Positions 7,639 through 17,013 of a stretch of DNA of 64,000 nt are shown here, piece by piece (position 1 is the first letter of the stretch; each line of letters starts with the position of its first letter). The notes below the pieces were generated by a model that did not search any database, was not told the DNA's origin, and saw only the letters and a list, made by a program, of their open reading frames with translations. Source of the stretch: CADEFQ01 sp050185195. GTDB taxonomy: Bacteria; Pseudomonadota; Gammaproteobacteria; Steroidobacterales; Steroidobacteraceae. The position numbers and the translations under genes are program-made. The stretch covers positions 1-64,000 of the forward strand of contig JBFWZQ010000013.1 in assembly GCA_050185195.1 (NCBI GenBank), written 5' to 3'.

Positions 7639-8655
7639 GTGCCGACGCTCGCGATTGACGTGATGAGCGGCGACCTGGGCGCCCCGGAATGCGTGCCGGG
7701 CGCCTTGCTCGCGCTCGAACAGGCGCCGGACCTGCGCCTCGAGCTGGTCGGCAATCCCACGACGATCGAGCCGTTGCTCGCTGCGGCGAACGCAGCGGCG
7801 CGCGCGCGCGCGCGCATCGTACCCGCGAGCGATGTCGTGCCGATGGACGAACTGCCGCGCGCGGCGATCCGTCGCCGCAAGGCGTCCTCGATGCGCATCG
7901 CGATCGACCGGGTGAAGGAGGGCGCGGCACTCGGCTGCGTCAGCGCCGGCAATACCGGCGCGCTGACCGCCATCGCGCATTTCGTGCTGAAGACCGTGCC
8001 GGAAGTCGAGCGTGCGCCGATCATGTCGGCGCTGCCTGCGGCCCATGGTTACGCGTACATGCTCGACCTCGGCGCGAACATCACCGCGAGCGCCGAGCAA
8101 CTGCGCCAGTTCGCACTGATGGGGTCGATCGTCGCGCGCGATGTCTACGGGGTCGCGGAACCGCGCGTCGGGCTGCTCAACATCGGCGAGGAAGACATCA
8201 AGGGCCACGAGACCGTGCAGGCCGCGAATGCACTGATCGCGGCCAGCGGCCTGCGCTACCTGGGCTTCATCGAAGGCGACGACATTTTCTCCGGCGAGGT
8301 CGACGTCGTCGTCACGGACGGCTTCACCGGCAACGTCGCACTGAAGTCCATGGAGGGCCTCGCGCGCCTGATCGCGGGGACGATGCGCGCCGAGTTCACG
8401 CGCTCGGTGGGTAGCCGCGTCGCGGCGCTGTTTGCCCGCCCCGTCCTGAAACGGGTCGGGGCCACCCTGGATCCACGGCGCTACAACGGCGCGTGCATGG
8501 TCGGCCTGCGTGGAGTCGTGGTAAAAAGCCATGGCAGCGCGGATCGCACCGCGTTCGCGCGCGCCATCGCGCTGGCACGCACGGCGGCGATCCACGACAT
8601 ACCCGGGTGCGTCGAGAGGGCGCTCGGGCCGAACGGTTCTCTACAGGGGTCCTGA
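7639..8655 (+). CDS. plsX: phosphate acyltransferase PlsX
   Basis: A 338-residue soluble enzyme converting acyl-ACP and phosphate to acyl phosphate, the substrate of PlsY for the first step of phospholipid synthesis. The N-terminal AIDVMSGDLGAPE motif, the NTGALTAIAHF segment and the C-terminal GLRGVVVKSHGSAD motif are all typical of PlsX. The start is a GTG; the protein begins MPTLAIDVMSG, which matches family starts. The stop TGA overlaps the ATG of fabH by one base, so the two are translationally coupled. Confidence 0.95.
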   Translation: MPTLAIDVMSGDLGAPECVPGALLALEQAPDLRLELVGNPTTIEPLLAAANAAARARARIVPASDVVPMDELPRAAIRRRKASSMRIAIDRVKEGAALGCVSAGNTGALTAIAHFVLKTVPEVERAPIMSALPAAHGYAYMLDLGANITASAEQLRQFALMGSIVARDVYGVAEPRVGLLNIGEEDIKGHETVQAANALIAASGLRYLGFIEGDDIFSGEVDVVVTDGFTGNVALKSMEGLARLIAGTMRAEFTRSVGSRVAALFARPVLKRVGATLDPRRYNGACMVGLRGVVVKSHGSADRTAFARAIALARTAAIHDIPGCVERALGPNGSLQGS

Positions 8656-9620
8656 TGTACTCGCGCATTGCCGGCACGGGCAGCTACCTGCCCGAGAAGA
8701 TCGTCACGAACTTCGATCTCGCGAAAACCATGGAGACCTCCGACGAGTGGATCCGTGAACGCACCGGCATCGCCCAGCGCCATGTCGCGGCGGACGGCGA
8801 GACCACGGTAGACCTCGCCGAACACGCCGCGCGCCGCGCGATCGAGGCGGCCGGCATCGATCCCGGCGAGATCGACCTCATTGCCTTCGGCACGACGACG
8901 CCCGACCAGGTGTTCCCCAACTGCGGCGTGCTGCTGCAGGACCGGCTCGGGCTGCGCGGCTGTCCTGCGATGGGCCTCGAGGCGGCGTGCACCGGCTTCA
9001 TCTACGCGCTCTCGATCGCGGACAAGTTCATCCGCCTCGGCGACGCGAAGTGTGCGCTCGTGGTCGGCGCCGAGACGCTGTCCCGCATCTGCGACTGGAC
9101 CGATCGCGGCACGGCGATCCTGTTCGGCGACGGCGCGGGCGCCGTCGTGCTGAAGCCGGACAACGAGGCCGGCATCATCTCGACGCACCTGCATGCCGAC
9201 AGCACCTACAAGGACCTGCTCTATTGCCCGGCGGGCGTGTCGAAGGGCATCGGCCGCCCGGGCGACCCGGCGATGCACATCAAGATGGCGGGCAACGAAA
9301 CCTTCAAGGTGGCCGTCAATACGCTCGGCCGCATCGTCGACGAGACACTCGCCGCCAACTCGCTCGACAAGTCGGCGATCGACTGGCTCGTGCCCCACCA
9401 GGCCAACATCCGCATCATCCAGGCAACCGCGCGCAAGCTCGACATGCCGATGGAGCGCGTGATCGTCACCGTCGATACGCACGGCAACACGTCGGCGGCC
9501 TCGGTGCCGCTCGCGCTCGACGCGGGCGTGCGCAGCGGCCGCATCAAGCGCGGTGAAATGCTGCTGCTCGAGGCCTTCGGCGGCGGTTTCACCTGGGGTT
9601 CGGCGCTGCTGAGGTATTGA
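8655..9620 (+). CDS. fabH: 3-oxoacyl-ACP synthase III
   Basis: FabH starts each fatty acid by condensing acetyl-CoA (or another short acyl-CoA) with malonyl-ACP. The 321-residue protein has the catalytic triad of the family: Cys112 in the AACTG motif, His in VPHQANIRI and Asn in GNTSAAS. The start is the ATG at 8655 that overlaps the plsX stop (TGATG); a longer frame upstream is only plsX read in another phase. The usual next genes fabD, fabG and acpP are not adjacent, since a membrane protein follows instead. Confidence 0.96.
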   Translation: MYSRIAGTGSYLPEKIVTNFDLAKTMETSDEWIRERTGIAQRHVAADGETTVDLAEHAARRAIEAAGIDPGEIDLIAFGTTTPDQVFPNCGVLLQDRLGLRGCPAMGLEAACTGFIYALSIADKFIRLGDAKCALVVGAETLSRICDWTDRGTAILFGDGAGAVVLKPDNEAGIISTHLHADSTYKDLLYCPAGVSKGIGRPGDPAMHIKMAGNETFKVAVNTLGRIVDETLAANSLDKSAIDWLVPHQANIRIIQATARKLDMPMERVIVTVDTHGNTSAASVPLALDAGVRSGRIKRGEMLLLEAFGGGFTWGSALLRY

Positions 9621-9639
9621 TCCGGCGAAGGGAGTTCGC

Positions 9640-11340
9640 ATGCCGACGCGCGTCGCGACGTTCGGCCTTGCATTGCTGCAGGGTCTCGTTCTCTGGTGGC
9701 TCATCGATGCGATGAGCGACAAGGCGTGGCCCGCGACTGATCCGGGCCTGCTCGCGGCGCTGCTCACGCCCGCCGTGCTCGTGCCACCGCTCGTCTACCT
9801 GCAACTCGGCCTCGCGCGCCTGCAGGTGGTGCTGGTGGTGTCGGCCGTCGCGGTCCTCGTCCTCGCGGGCTTCGGCTGGCACTACGGCGCGCGCGTCGCC
9901 CCGGGGATCGGCAATGGCTACGGCGCGGATGCCTTCGCCTTCGCGATCGCCGTCATCGTGCTGTGCTTCCACGCGCTGCCGTTCCTGCAGTCGGCGCTCG
10001 AGACGCGCCGCGCGCGGCCCGTGTATTCGCGCCTGTTCGTGTTCGCGTGGCGCAATGCGCTGCAGCTCGCGCTGGCCGTCGTGTTCTGCGCCGTGCTCTG
10101 GGCCCTGCTCGGGCTCTGGATGCAGCTCTTCGACATGATCGGCATCGGCTTCTTCAAGCGCCTGTTCACCGATGGCCGCTTCGCGACGCCGCTCACCACC
10201 GTGGCGTTTGCCGTGGCGATCGGGCTCGCGGGGTCCGTCGAACGGCTGCAACAGGCCTTGCGCCAGCACCTGCTCGGGCTCTTCAAGTGGCTCGCGGTGC
10301 TTGCGATGCTGATCCTCACGCTCTTCAGCGTTGCGCTCCTCGCGAAATCGCCCGAGCTCTTTGCGGCGGGCCAGCGTGCGATCAGCGCGACGTGGCTGCT
10401 GTGGCTCCTCGTGGCCTGCGTCTACCTGCTCAATGCCGCCTACCAGGACGGCGCCCTCAGTGCGCCCTATCCACGGCTCGTAGGTGTCGCGATGCGCGTT
10501 GCGGCGCCCCTCCTCGTGGTGGTGGCGCTGCTCGCCGCCTACGCACTCGGGGTGCGAGCGGGCGCCTACGGGCTCACGGTCGCGCGCATCTGGGCGATGC
10601 TGGTCGCGCTGCTGCTGCTCGAGTATGCGGTGGGTTATGCCATTGCGGCATGGCGCCCCGGCGCGTGGATGGCGTCGATGGGTGCTGTCAATGTCGTGGT
10701 GGCGCTCACGCTGATCGGGACGCTCACGCTCATGCTCACGCCGATCCTGTCGCCATATCGCCTGGCCGCTGCCAGCCAGGGCGCGCGAGTCCTGGCAGGC
10801 AGCGGGGCCAACGACGGTTACACGGCGCTCGCCCTGGACGCGGGGGGCTACGGCCGGCGCAGGCTCGCTGCGCTCGCGAAGCTCGAAGGGGGTGCTGCGA
10901 CGGCACACATTCGCGCGAGCGCCACCGCGGCGCTCGAACTGCGCAGCCGATTCGACCGGCGGCCTGCCTCGCCCGCCGTGCTTGCGCTCGTCGCCTTCCC
11001 CGAAGGGCGCACGATCGATACGCACCTGCGCGCGGCGATCGCAATCACGGGAGCGGGCATCGGCGATATCCAGTGTGCGAGCCCGTCGACGGCCTGCCCG
11101 GTGCTGTTCGTGGACCTGAACCGAGACGGCACGGAAGAGGCGGTCGTGTTCACCGATGGCCGTACCCTGTTGTTCGAGCGCAAGGACAGCTTGTGGGAAC
11201 CCCGAAGACTGCGCGGAGAGGGCGGTTTGCGTGCAGCGGCGCTCGCGCGCCTGCGTGCGGGTGACTATCGCGTCGTGGCGCCGGCGTGGCAGGCGCTGCA
11301 GGTCGGCGAGGAGCACCTGGTCGTCGATCCGGGGTCCTAG
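9640..11340 (+). CDS. DUF4153 polytopic membrane protein
   Basis: A 566-residue protein. The first 370 residues hold about ten to twelve hydrophobic segments; the last 190 are soluble and probably periplasmic. The central LNAAYQDG motif and overall pattern match the DUF4153 family of unknown function. The C-terminal part contains a DLNRDGTEE element reminiscent of a calcium-binding loop. It starts 19 bp after fabH and could be co-transcribed with it, but nothing in the sequence links it to lipid synthesis. Its stop codon overlaps the convergent PIG-L gene by 4 bases. Confidence 0.75.
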   Translation: MPTRVATFGLALLQGLVLWWLIDAMSDKAWPATDPGLLAALLTPAVLVPPLVYLQLGLARLQVVLVVSAVAVLVLAGFGWHYGARVAPGIGNGYGADAFAFAIAVIVLCFHALPFLQSALETRRARPVYSRLFVFAWRNALQLALAVVFCAVLWALLGLWMQLFDMIGIGFFKRLFTDGRFATPLTTVAFAVAIGLAGSVERLQQALRQHLLGLFKWLAVLAMLILTLFSVALLAKSPELFAAGQRAISATWLLWLLVACVYLLNAAYQDGALSAPYPRLVGVAMRVAAPLLVVVALLAAYALGVRAGAYGLTVARIWAMLVALLLLEYAVGYAIAAWRPGAWMASMGAVNVVVALTLIGTLTLMLTPILSPYRLAAASQGARVLAGSGANDGYTALALDAGGYGRRRLAALAKLEGGAATAHIRASATAALELRSRFDRRPASPAVLALVAFPEGRTIDTHLRAAIAITGAGIGDIQCASPSTACPVLFVDLNRDGTEEAVVFTDGRTLLFERKDSLWEPRRLRGEGGLRAAALARLRAGDYRVVAPAWQALQVGEEHLVVDPGS

Positions 11341-12293
11341 AGCGACGCCTCCTCGTCGGGCAGCGCCTCGGGCCGGCAAGGAAGGGCCTCGATGCAGCGT
11401 GTGTCGGCCGCCGTGACGGGCAGCGGCGAGTAGAGCTCCGTCGCCCGCACATAGCTCATCATCTTGCGCCCCATGACCTTGAGCTGTGTTTCGTGCCGGC
11501 GCAGCGCGAGGCGCTTGGCTTCGCGGGATGCCGCGTCCACGCCGTATCGCATCCACGGCAGGGAGCGACCGCGCGGGGGCGGCGATTGCGGCAGGTCCGC
11601 GTGCAGGCCGCGCGGGCGCGGCCAGCCCCGCCCGCCGTGCACGATCCAGAAGTTCACCCGATCGAGCTCGCCGCGCGCGCCAAAGATGCGCAGCGTGAGG
11701 ATGCCACTCGCACGGTGATCCGGATGGGCGTCATAGGGGCTCGGGGCGAGCACGAGCGTGGGGCGCACGCGCGCGACGACCTGCGCGAAATCGCGCTCGA
11801 GGCTCGCGCCGTCATAGGGCGACCCCGGGTTGAGGGCCTGCTCCCACGGCACCGCGTCCGCGCCCGTGTACTTCGACCGATACGGGGAATCGTAGTGGTC
11901 GAGCAGCAGCGCGAGTACGCCGCGGTCGGGGTAACCGAGGAAGTAGAGTTGGTTCGCCTCGACGCCGAGCGCCTCGGCCGCCTGCTGCGCCTCGTCGATG
12001 CGACGCCTGGCGAGCGCGCGCATGTCGGCGTACTTCGGGCGGGCCTTCTTCTGCACGACCATCGCGTCGAGCCTGAAGCCGCCGCCGCTGGTCACCCACA
12101 CGATCGCGACCTGTGCGCCCACGCGCCGTGCCGCGGAGATGAGGCCGCCGCAGCAGAGCGACTCGTCGTCCGGATGCGGGGCGACGACGAGGATGCGCGC
12201 GGACGGGTCGATCGGCGGCATCAATGGCAGCTCGGGCGCGGCCGCCGCCGCGGCGGATGCTGTAAGGGCGGCGCAGAGGAGGGCACGGTGCAT
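11337..12293 (-). CDS. secreted PIG-L family N-deacetylase
   Basis: A 318-residue protein of the PIG-L/LmbE family, zinc-dependent enzymes that remove N-acetyl groups from sugars or small thiol and glycan precursors. The metal motif is clear (APHPDDESLCCGG) and so is the second motif HPDHRASG. An N-terminal hydrophobic signal peptide with an Ala-rich cleavage region predicts export to the periplasm, less common for this family. The gene lies 57 bp after the RidA gene on the same strand and may belong to the rpiR-dgcA-ridA transcription unit. A periplasmic role in deacetylating imported amino sugars or acyl-amino compounds is possible but unproven. Confidence 0.82.
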   Translation of the reverse strand: MHRALLCAALTASAAAAAAPELPLMPPIDPSARILVVAPHPDDESLCCGGLISAARRVGAQVAIVWVTSGGGFRLDAMVVQKKARPKYADMRALARRRIDEAQQAAEALGVEANQLYFLGYPDRGVLALLLDHYDSPYRSKYTGADAVPWEQALNPGSPYDGASLERDFAQVVARVRPTLVLAPSPYDAHPDHRASGILTLRIFGARGELDRVNFWIVHGGRGWPRPRGLHADLPQSPPPRGRSLPWMRYGVDAASREAKRLALRRHETQLKVMGRKMMSYVRATELYSPLPVTAADTRCIEALPCRPEALPDEEASL

Positions 12294-12350
12294 CGCGCGA
12301 GCATACCGCGCGCGGCCAGGAAGGCCTTCGCGCGGTGTGCCGCGCCCGTG

Positions 12351-12695
12351 TCAGCGCGCGGCGATGACCTGGATTTCCACCTTGTATTCGGGCGCGGCGA
12401 GTTTCGCCTCGACGGTCGCCCGTGCGGGCGCGTGCCCGGCGGCAACCCAGGCATCCCAGGCTGCATTCATCTGCGGGAACGTCGCGATGTCCGCGAGGTA
12501 GACGGTCGCGGACAGGATGCGTGCTTTCTCCGTCCCGCATTCCGCGAGGAGCCGGTCGATGGCGGCCAGGACCTGGCGGGTCTGGCCGGCAACGTCCTGT
12601 GCCGTGTCGTCGGCGACCTGCCCCGCCAGGTAGACCGTGTTGCCGTGGATGACCGCCTGGGACATGCGCGGCCCGGTGTCGAAACGCTGGATCAT
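12351..12695 (-). CDS. RidA family protein
   Basis: A 114-residue YjgF/YER057c/UK114-fold protein. RidA proteins hydrolyse reactive enamine/imine intermediates released by PLP enzymes and amino-acid oxidases; other members have different substrates. The GNTVYLAGQVADD segment and the C-terminal ARATVEAKLAAPEYKVEI segment, with the conserved Arg, fit the family. It lies 61 bp downstream of the DgcA-like epimerase in the same direction. Removing imines generated by D-amino-acid oxidation would fit that neighbourhood, but this is inference from context. Confidence 0.88.
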   Translation of the reverse strand: MIQRFDTGPRMSQAVIHGNTVYLAGQVADDTAQDVAGQTRQVLAAIDRLLAECGTEKARILSATVYLADIATFPQMNAAWDAWVAAGHAPARATVEAKLAAPEYKVEIQVIAAR

Positions 12696-12756
12696 CGGAT
12701 TGCCTCGTCGAAATCAGGATGGCAGTTGCCAACCGGATGCATTGTACGTGAGGAGG

Positions 12757-13806
12757 TCAGCGCGCCTGGCCACTCCCCCACAGATCCGCGGGACAGTGGA
12801 AGAGCCCGTTGCGATAGGCGGACTCACCCGCGAGACCTGCCTCGAGGAAGATCGGGCCGTCGAGGTCGACGACTGAACAGTACTGGCCAAGGAGAAAGGC
12901 AGGGGCCATGGCGAGTGACGTGCCGATCATGTTCCCGACCATCAGCTCGAGTCCGAGGGCGCGGGCACGCTGGGCGAGGCGCAACCCTTCCGTCAGGCCG
13001 CCACACTTGTCGAGCTTGATGTTGACGTACTGGTAGAGATGCGCGAGCCGCTCGAGATCGCCCAACGCCTGGATGCTTTCGTCCGCGGCCACGGGGAGCG
13101 GCAGCGCGAGGCCGGCGAGTTCAGGGTCGCGACCTACGTCGAAGGGTTGCTCTATCAATGCGACATCGGTGGCTGCCAGCACAGCAGTCAGCCGTACAAG
13201 CTTTTCCGGCGTCAGGCTGCGGTTGGCATCGACGCCGAGCCATGCGTCCGGCCTCACCGAGCGTACGCAGCGGATCCGTTGTTCGTCATCGCCGTCGCCG
13301 CCGAGCTTGATCTTGATGGCACGCGCCTGCGCGTAGTGGATTGCCCTTGCCGCCATCGCTTCAGGCGCTGCATGGCCGATCGTGAACGTGGTGACGAGCG
13401 GTTCGGGGACTTTCAGGCCGAGCAGCTCCCATACCGGCATTCCGGTTCGCTTGGCCTGCAGGTCCCAGAGGGCGCAGTCGAAGGCATTGCGCGCGCCTCC
13501 CGGTGGCAGCAACCTGGCGAGCCGCGCATGATCGATGCCCGCCGAGGCTGCCTGCCGCATGTCGTCGAGCGAACCTGCCATCCCGGCGACATCGTCGCCC
13601 AGATAGAAGACCCCAGCCGCCTCCGCCCGCCCGACCAGGCCATCCGCTTCCAGGTGGAGGAAAAGTGCATCGACATGGTGGAAGACGTGATCGCTGATCC
13701 GGAACGGTTCGGCAAGGCGGAGTTTTTCGATCTCGAGGCGCATGCGCGGCGCGCAAGGCTCGAGTCGCGCGAGCGCGGCGTCGATATCGACTGACTCGAT
13801 CATCAT
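12757..13806 (-). CDS. dgcA: enolase-superfamily epimerase, DgcA-like (N-acetyl-D-Glu racemase or dipeptide epimerase)
   Basis: A 349-residue muconate-lactonising-type member of the enolase superfamily. Catalytic residues are complete: Lys165-x-Lys167, metal ligands Asp193, Glu219 and Asp242, and the second base in NIKLDKCGG (Lys264/Lys267). The closest functional groups are L-Ala-D/L-Glu epimerases and DgcA, which racemises N-acetyl-D-glutamate to the L form in the DgcN-DgcA D-glutamate pathway described in marine Proteobacteria. A DgcN-like gene lies in the divergent operon, so I favour DgcA. The start is the ATG at 13806, 8 bp after the rpiR stop, so the two genes are probably co-translated. 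A dipeptide epimerase acting on peptidoglycan peptides remains possible. Confidence 0.75.
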   Translation of the reverse strand: MMIESVDIDAALARLEPCAPRMRLEIEKLRLAEPFRISDHVFHHVDALFLHLEADGLVGRAEAAGVFYLGDDVAGMAGSLDDMRQAASAGIDHARLARLLPPGGARNAFDCALWDLQAKRTGMPVWELLGLKVPEPLVTTFTIGHAAPEAMAARAIHYAQARAIKIKLGGDGDDEQRIRCVRSVRPDAWLGVDANRSLTPEKLVRLTAVLAATDVALIEQPFDVGRDPELAGLALPLPVAADESIQALGDLERLAHLYQYVNIKLDKCGGLTEGLRLAQRARALGLELMVGNMIGTSLAMAPAFLLGQYCSVVDLDGPIFLEAGLAGESAYRNGLFHCPADLWGSGQAR

Positions 13807-13814
13807 TGGAAAGC

Positions 13815-14756
13815 TCAGGGCGCTTTCACGCGGGGCGGCTGGTGGCCGGCATAGCCGGTGAAGGTTTGATGCAGCCGGGTCAGCTTTTCGAGCCGTTGCT
13901 CGACGCTCGTGCCTATCATCCTGATGACGCTGTTGACCATCAGGTTCACCGCGCAGACGAGCGCCACGGGTGAGCTCCAGAACATGCCCGTCTGCGTCGG
14001 AATGGCGAGGACGTGAGGCGTGAAGCGCGGCGCCCAGTCGCAGAACAGGTCGGTCAGGACGATCAGCGGGATGCCGCGCTGGCTCGCCTGCTCGGCGATC
14101 AGGTAGGACTGGCGCGAATAGCGACGGATATCGATGACCACGAGGCAGTGGCCTGCTTCGTCGCTGGCAAACACGTCCGCGTAGTTGCCGGCCGTCAGGT
14201 CGACGAGCCGCACGCCGTCGCGCATGAACTGCAGGTGGTTGGCGAGCAGCATCGCGATGCCGCGTTCGGTCTGGAAACCCGCGATCTGCACGGTGCGTGA
14301 TCCGGCGAGGATTTTTGCCGCGGCTGCCCACTGCGGTGTTTCAGCCAGGCGGTAGACCTCGACGAGGGACCGGACCTCGCGCTGGATGCTGCCTTTGCCC
14401 GTGCGGTCGGCGGAGTCGACGAACTGGGCCAGCTGGTTGCCGATCAGCCAGGGAAAGCCTTCGTCGCTGCTGTCCCTGAGGTGGTTCTTGAGCGCCTTGA
14501 AGTTCGGGAAGCCGAGCTTGCGGGAAAAGCGGCCGATCGTGATTTCGCTGACGCCAATCTTGCGGGCGAGCGACTGCGCCGTTTCGAAGGCGAGGGTCGC
14601 GTAGTGCCCGAGGACATGGTTGGCGATCGCCCTTTCCGAGGGCGAATAGCCCTCGAGTTCAGCCTGCAGGCGCTGCAGGAGCGGGATATTGGGGATCGCG
14701 GGCTTTCGCACGTCGGGCTTGTGCGTGCCGTTCCTGTTCCTGCGCGGCGTAGCCAT
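13815..14756 (-). CDS. RpiR/MurR family transcriptional regulator
   Basis: A 313-residue regulator with an N-terminal RpiR helix-turn-helix (about residues 20-95; the LARKIGVSEITIGRFSRKLGF segment is the recognition region) and a C-terminal SIS domain (about 130-290) that binds a phosphosugar or other small effector. The ATG at 14756 is preceded by GGGAGAG and begins the family-like part; the longer open frame upstream runs through the divergent promoter. It is transcribed away from the TonB-receptor operon and ahead of the DgcA gene, so it is the obvious local regulator. MurR-type members respond to MurNAc-6-P, but the effector here is unknown and may be an amino-acid or peptide derivative. 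Confidence 0.88.
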   Translation of the reverse strand: MATPRRNRNGTHKPDVRKPAIPNIPLLQRLQAELEGYSPSERAIANHVLGHYATLAFETAQSLARKIGVSEITIGRFSRKLGFPNFKALKNHLRDSSDEGFPWLIGNQLAQFVDSADRTGKGSIQREVRSLVEVYRLAETPQWAAAAKILAGSRTVQIAGFQTERGIAMLLANHLQFMRDGVRLVDLTAGNYADVFASDEAGHCLVVIDIRRYSRQSYLIAEQASQRGIPLIVLTDLFCDWAPRFTPHVLAIPTQTGMFWSSPVALVCAVNLMVNSVIRMIGTSVEQRLEKLTRLHQTFTGYAGHQPPRVKAP

Positions 14757-14788
14757 GGCTGCTCTCCCTGGTTTCGATCGACCGGTGA

Positions 14789-14814
14789 TGATAGTTATTA
14801 GAGCAAAACTATCA
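14789..14814. promoter_or_regulatory. inverted repeat, candidate RpiR operator
   Basis: TGATAGTT (14789-14796) and AACTATCA (14807-14814) form a perfect 8-bp inverted repeat with a 10-bp spacer, in the 121-bp gap between rpiR and the TonB receptor gene. A second, smaller inverted repeat TTGACA-N6-TGTCAA follows at 14816-14833. Both sit on the divergent promoters, the expected place for the regulator to bind. Confidence 0.5.
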
Positions 14815-14815
14815 A

Positions 14816-14845
14816 TTGACAGAAAGATGTCAACAAGCCTGTAAT
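14816..14845 (+). promoter_or_regulatory. promoter of the TonB-receptor operon
   Basis: TTGACA (14816-14821), an 18-nt spacer, then TGTAAT (14840-14845). The start site would be near 14852, with a ribosome-binding site GGGGG just before the ATG at 14878. The -35 hexamer is also one arm of a small inverted repeat, so a bound regulator would block it. Confidence 0.65.
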
Positions 14846-14877
14846 CGGTACAGCGGCTATCAGGCATCGATGGGGGA

Positions 14878-17013
14878 ATGGCGATGAGCATGCAACGTCC
14901 GGTCGGTAACCTGGGATGGCTGGCGGTGGGCAGTTTCGCGATGCAGGCCGTGTTGCACGCCGGCGCAGTGCTCGCGCAGGACCCGGGCGCGGAGCAGGAT
15001 GGGGCGGTCGACGAGGTCGTCATCACCGGCTACCGGTATCTCAGCGAGGACACGAGCGGGACCACCGGCCTGCCGCTGCCGATCGAAAAGGTCCCGCAGT
15101 CGATCAGCCTGGTCAGCGAGGATTTCCTCCAGGCCGCCGACATTCGCACCTTGGGCGAGGTCGCACAGCACACGCCGGGTGCACTGTTTGCCGGAAATCC
15201 CCAGGGCTTCGGTTCGGTCGTCAAGTTGCGTGGCTTCACCGGCGGCACGGCGATCGATGGCCTGACCGTCGGCACGCTCGATTTCGAGCCCGACTACGCC
15301 ACGATCGAACGGATGGAGATCGTCAAGGGGCCCGCATCGGTCGTCTACGGCGCCGCGAGCCCCGGCGGGCTCATCAACCTCGTGACGAAGTCGGCGAAGG
15401 CCGATACCCGGGATTACTTCGAGGTGCTGGGCGGTTCGTGGGATCGATGGCGGATCGAGGGCCAGCTGGCAGGCGCAGTGAACGCGGCGGAAACCGTGCG
15501 TGCGATCGGCGTCGTCGCGCACGAAGAAGCGGACAGCTTCATGAAGATCGCCGATTCGGCGAAGACGGTCCTGTACGCGGGCCTCGACTTCGATGTCTCC
15601 GATACCTTGAAGGGTTATGTCCACGGTGGCTACGATCGCTACCGTCGCACGCCCTTCGATGGCATACCCACGCTTCCGGACGGCTCGCCGGCGCCCGTCG
15701 ACCGGTCATTCTTCATCGGCTCCCGCGCCTTCAACCTCACTTCCAGGGTCGGGCGCGTCAATGCAGGGCTCGATTGGGAGATCTCGCCGGAATGGTCGGT
15801 CGGGCTGAAGGGGAGCTTCCAGAACACCGATACGAAGGGCCCGTCGGCCTTCGGCTACGGCCTCGAGGAGGACGGCGACTTCCTCATCGCCGTGCAGAAC
15901 TTCATCAAGAACCGGCGCGAGGATTTCAGCATCGGCGCTTCCTCGATCTACAGGCTGGATGCAACCGGGCTCCAGGACAGTTTCATTTCGGCATCCGCGC
16001 TGTACCAGAGTACCGAACTCACCACGATCGGGAGCCTGCCCGACTTCGACGGGGCCTTCGAAGCCGGGGCGAACATCTTCGATGGAGTCGAGAACATCGA
16101 GGCGATCATCAATTCGGCTGATTTCCCGGGCTTTACCTACAGCTACGGGCAGCGGCTGGAGTACCTGACCCTGTCGAGCCAGGCCGTCGTCAAGGTTGCT
16201 GATTGGGTGTCACTCCTCGGGGGGCTTTCCTGGTCGAAACCCGATGTCAGCAGCAGGCTCGACGGACCGTGGGTCGACTACAGCCGGGGCGGCCAGGAAA
16301 GTTATCGGGCGGCGATCACGCTCGAGCCGCTGGCAGGGCTGAATGTCTATTTTTCCTACAGCGAGTCTTTCCAACCGCAGCTGCGCATCGACGTCGACGG
16401 TGCGGTACTGCCGCCGCTTTCGGGCAGCCAGTATGAACTGGGGGCCAAGTACGTCACCCCCGACCGGCGCCTGCTCCTGACTGCAGCGCTCTTCGACCAG
16501 ACCCAGGCGAACAAGGGGCTTTTCGACCAGCAGGGTCCCGACGGCACCGACCGCTATCATGCGGTCGGCAAGACCCGGCATCGCGGCCTCGAAGTCGAAG
16601 CGCTCGGCCAGATCTCCCCTGCGTGGCAGGTCAAGGGTGGCTTGACCCTGCTCGAGCCGAAGATCACGCGCGACGATAATGCGGCGGTGGTCGACAAGAT
16701 CGTGCCATTCCTGCCCAGGGTCACGGCGAGCCTCTACACGAGCTATGAGTTCGGCGGCGGTGCGTTCCTGGGGGCCGGTGTCCGCTACGTCGATTCCGTG
16801 AAGACGGCGTTCGATCGCGCCACGCGCGACCTGCCGTCCTATACGCTGGTGGACGCATCGGTGGGATATGACTTCGACCGTTGGCGCGCCCAGCTCAACG
16901 TCAAGAATATTTTCGACGAGCGCTACTACATCAACAATTACGAGACGCTGTTCTACGGCAATGTCGTCGGCGAGCCTCGCAGCGTGACGGTTTCGCTGCG
17001 CACCAGTTTCTGA
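14878..17013 (+). CDS. TonB-dependent outer-membrane receptor, siderophore type
   Basis: A 711-residue outer-membrane receptor. Residues 1 to about 34 are a signal peptide ending near LAQ; a TonB box follows (DEVVITGYR), then a plug domain (about 60-190; KVPQSISLVSEDFL and the LRGF element are typical) and a 22-strand barrel ending with the terminal Phe (SVTVSLRTSF). The plug and the GEPRSV ending match the FhuA/FpvA-like ferric-siderophore receptor group. It leads an operon of peptide- and acyl-amino-acid-processing enzymes with no iron genes, so its ligand may be an acylated peptide, for example a siderophore or lipopeptide, used as a nutrient. Its stop overlaps the next start (TGATG). Confidence 0.92.
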   Translation: MAMSMQRPVGNLGWLAVGSFAMQAVLHAGAVLAQDPGAEQDGAVDEVVITGYRYLSEDTSGTTGLPLPIEKVPQSISLVSEDFLQAADIRTLGEVAQHTPGALFAGNPQGFGSVVKLRGFTGGTAIDGLTVGTLDFEPDYATIERMEIVKGPASVVYGAASPGGLINLVTKSAKADTRDYFEVLGGSWDRWRIEGQLAGAVNAAETVRAIGVVAHEEADSFMKIADSAKTVLYAGLDFDVSDTLKGYVHGGYDRYRRTPFDGIPTLPDGSPAPVDRSFFIGSRAFNLTSRVGRVNAGLDWEISPEWSVGLKGSFQNTDTKGPSAFGYGLEEDGDFLIAVQNFIKNRREDFSIGASSIYRLDATGLQDSFISASALYQSTELTTIGSLPDFDGAFEAGANIFDGVENIEAIINSADFPGFTYSYGQRLEYLTLSSQAVVKVADWVSLLGGLSWSKPDVSSRLDGPWVDYSRGGQESYRAAITLEPLAGLNVYFSYSESFQPQLRIDVDGAVLPPLSGSQYELGAKYVTPDRRLLLTAALFDQTQANKGLFDQQGPDGTDRYHAVGKTRHRGLEVEALGQISPAWQVKGGLTLLEPKITRDDNAAVVDKIVPFLPRVTASLYTSYEFGGGAFLGAGVRYVDSVKTAFDRATRDLPSYTLVDASVGYDFDRWRAQLNVKNIFDERYYINNYETLFYGNVVGEPRSVTVSLRTSF

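Noticed and set aside
11286..13019. A 577-residue plus-strand open frame across the PIG-L, RidA and epimerase genes
   Set aside because: It crosses three real minus-strand genes and has no family resemblance.
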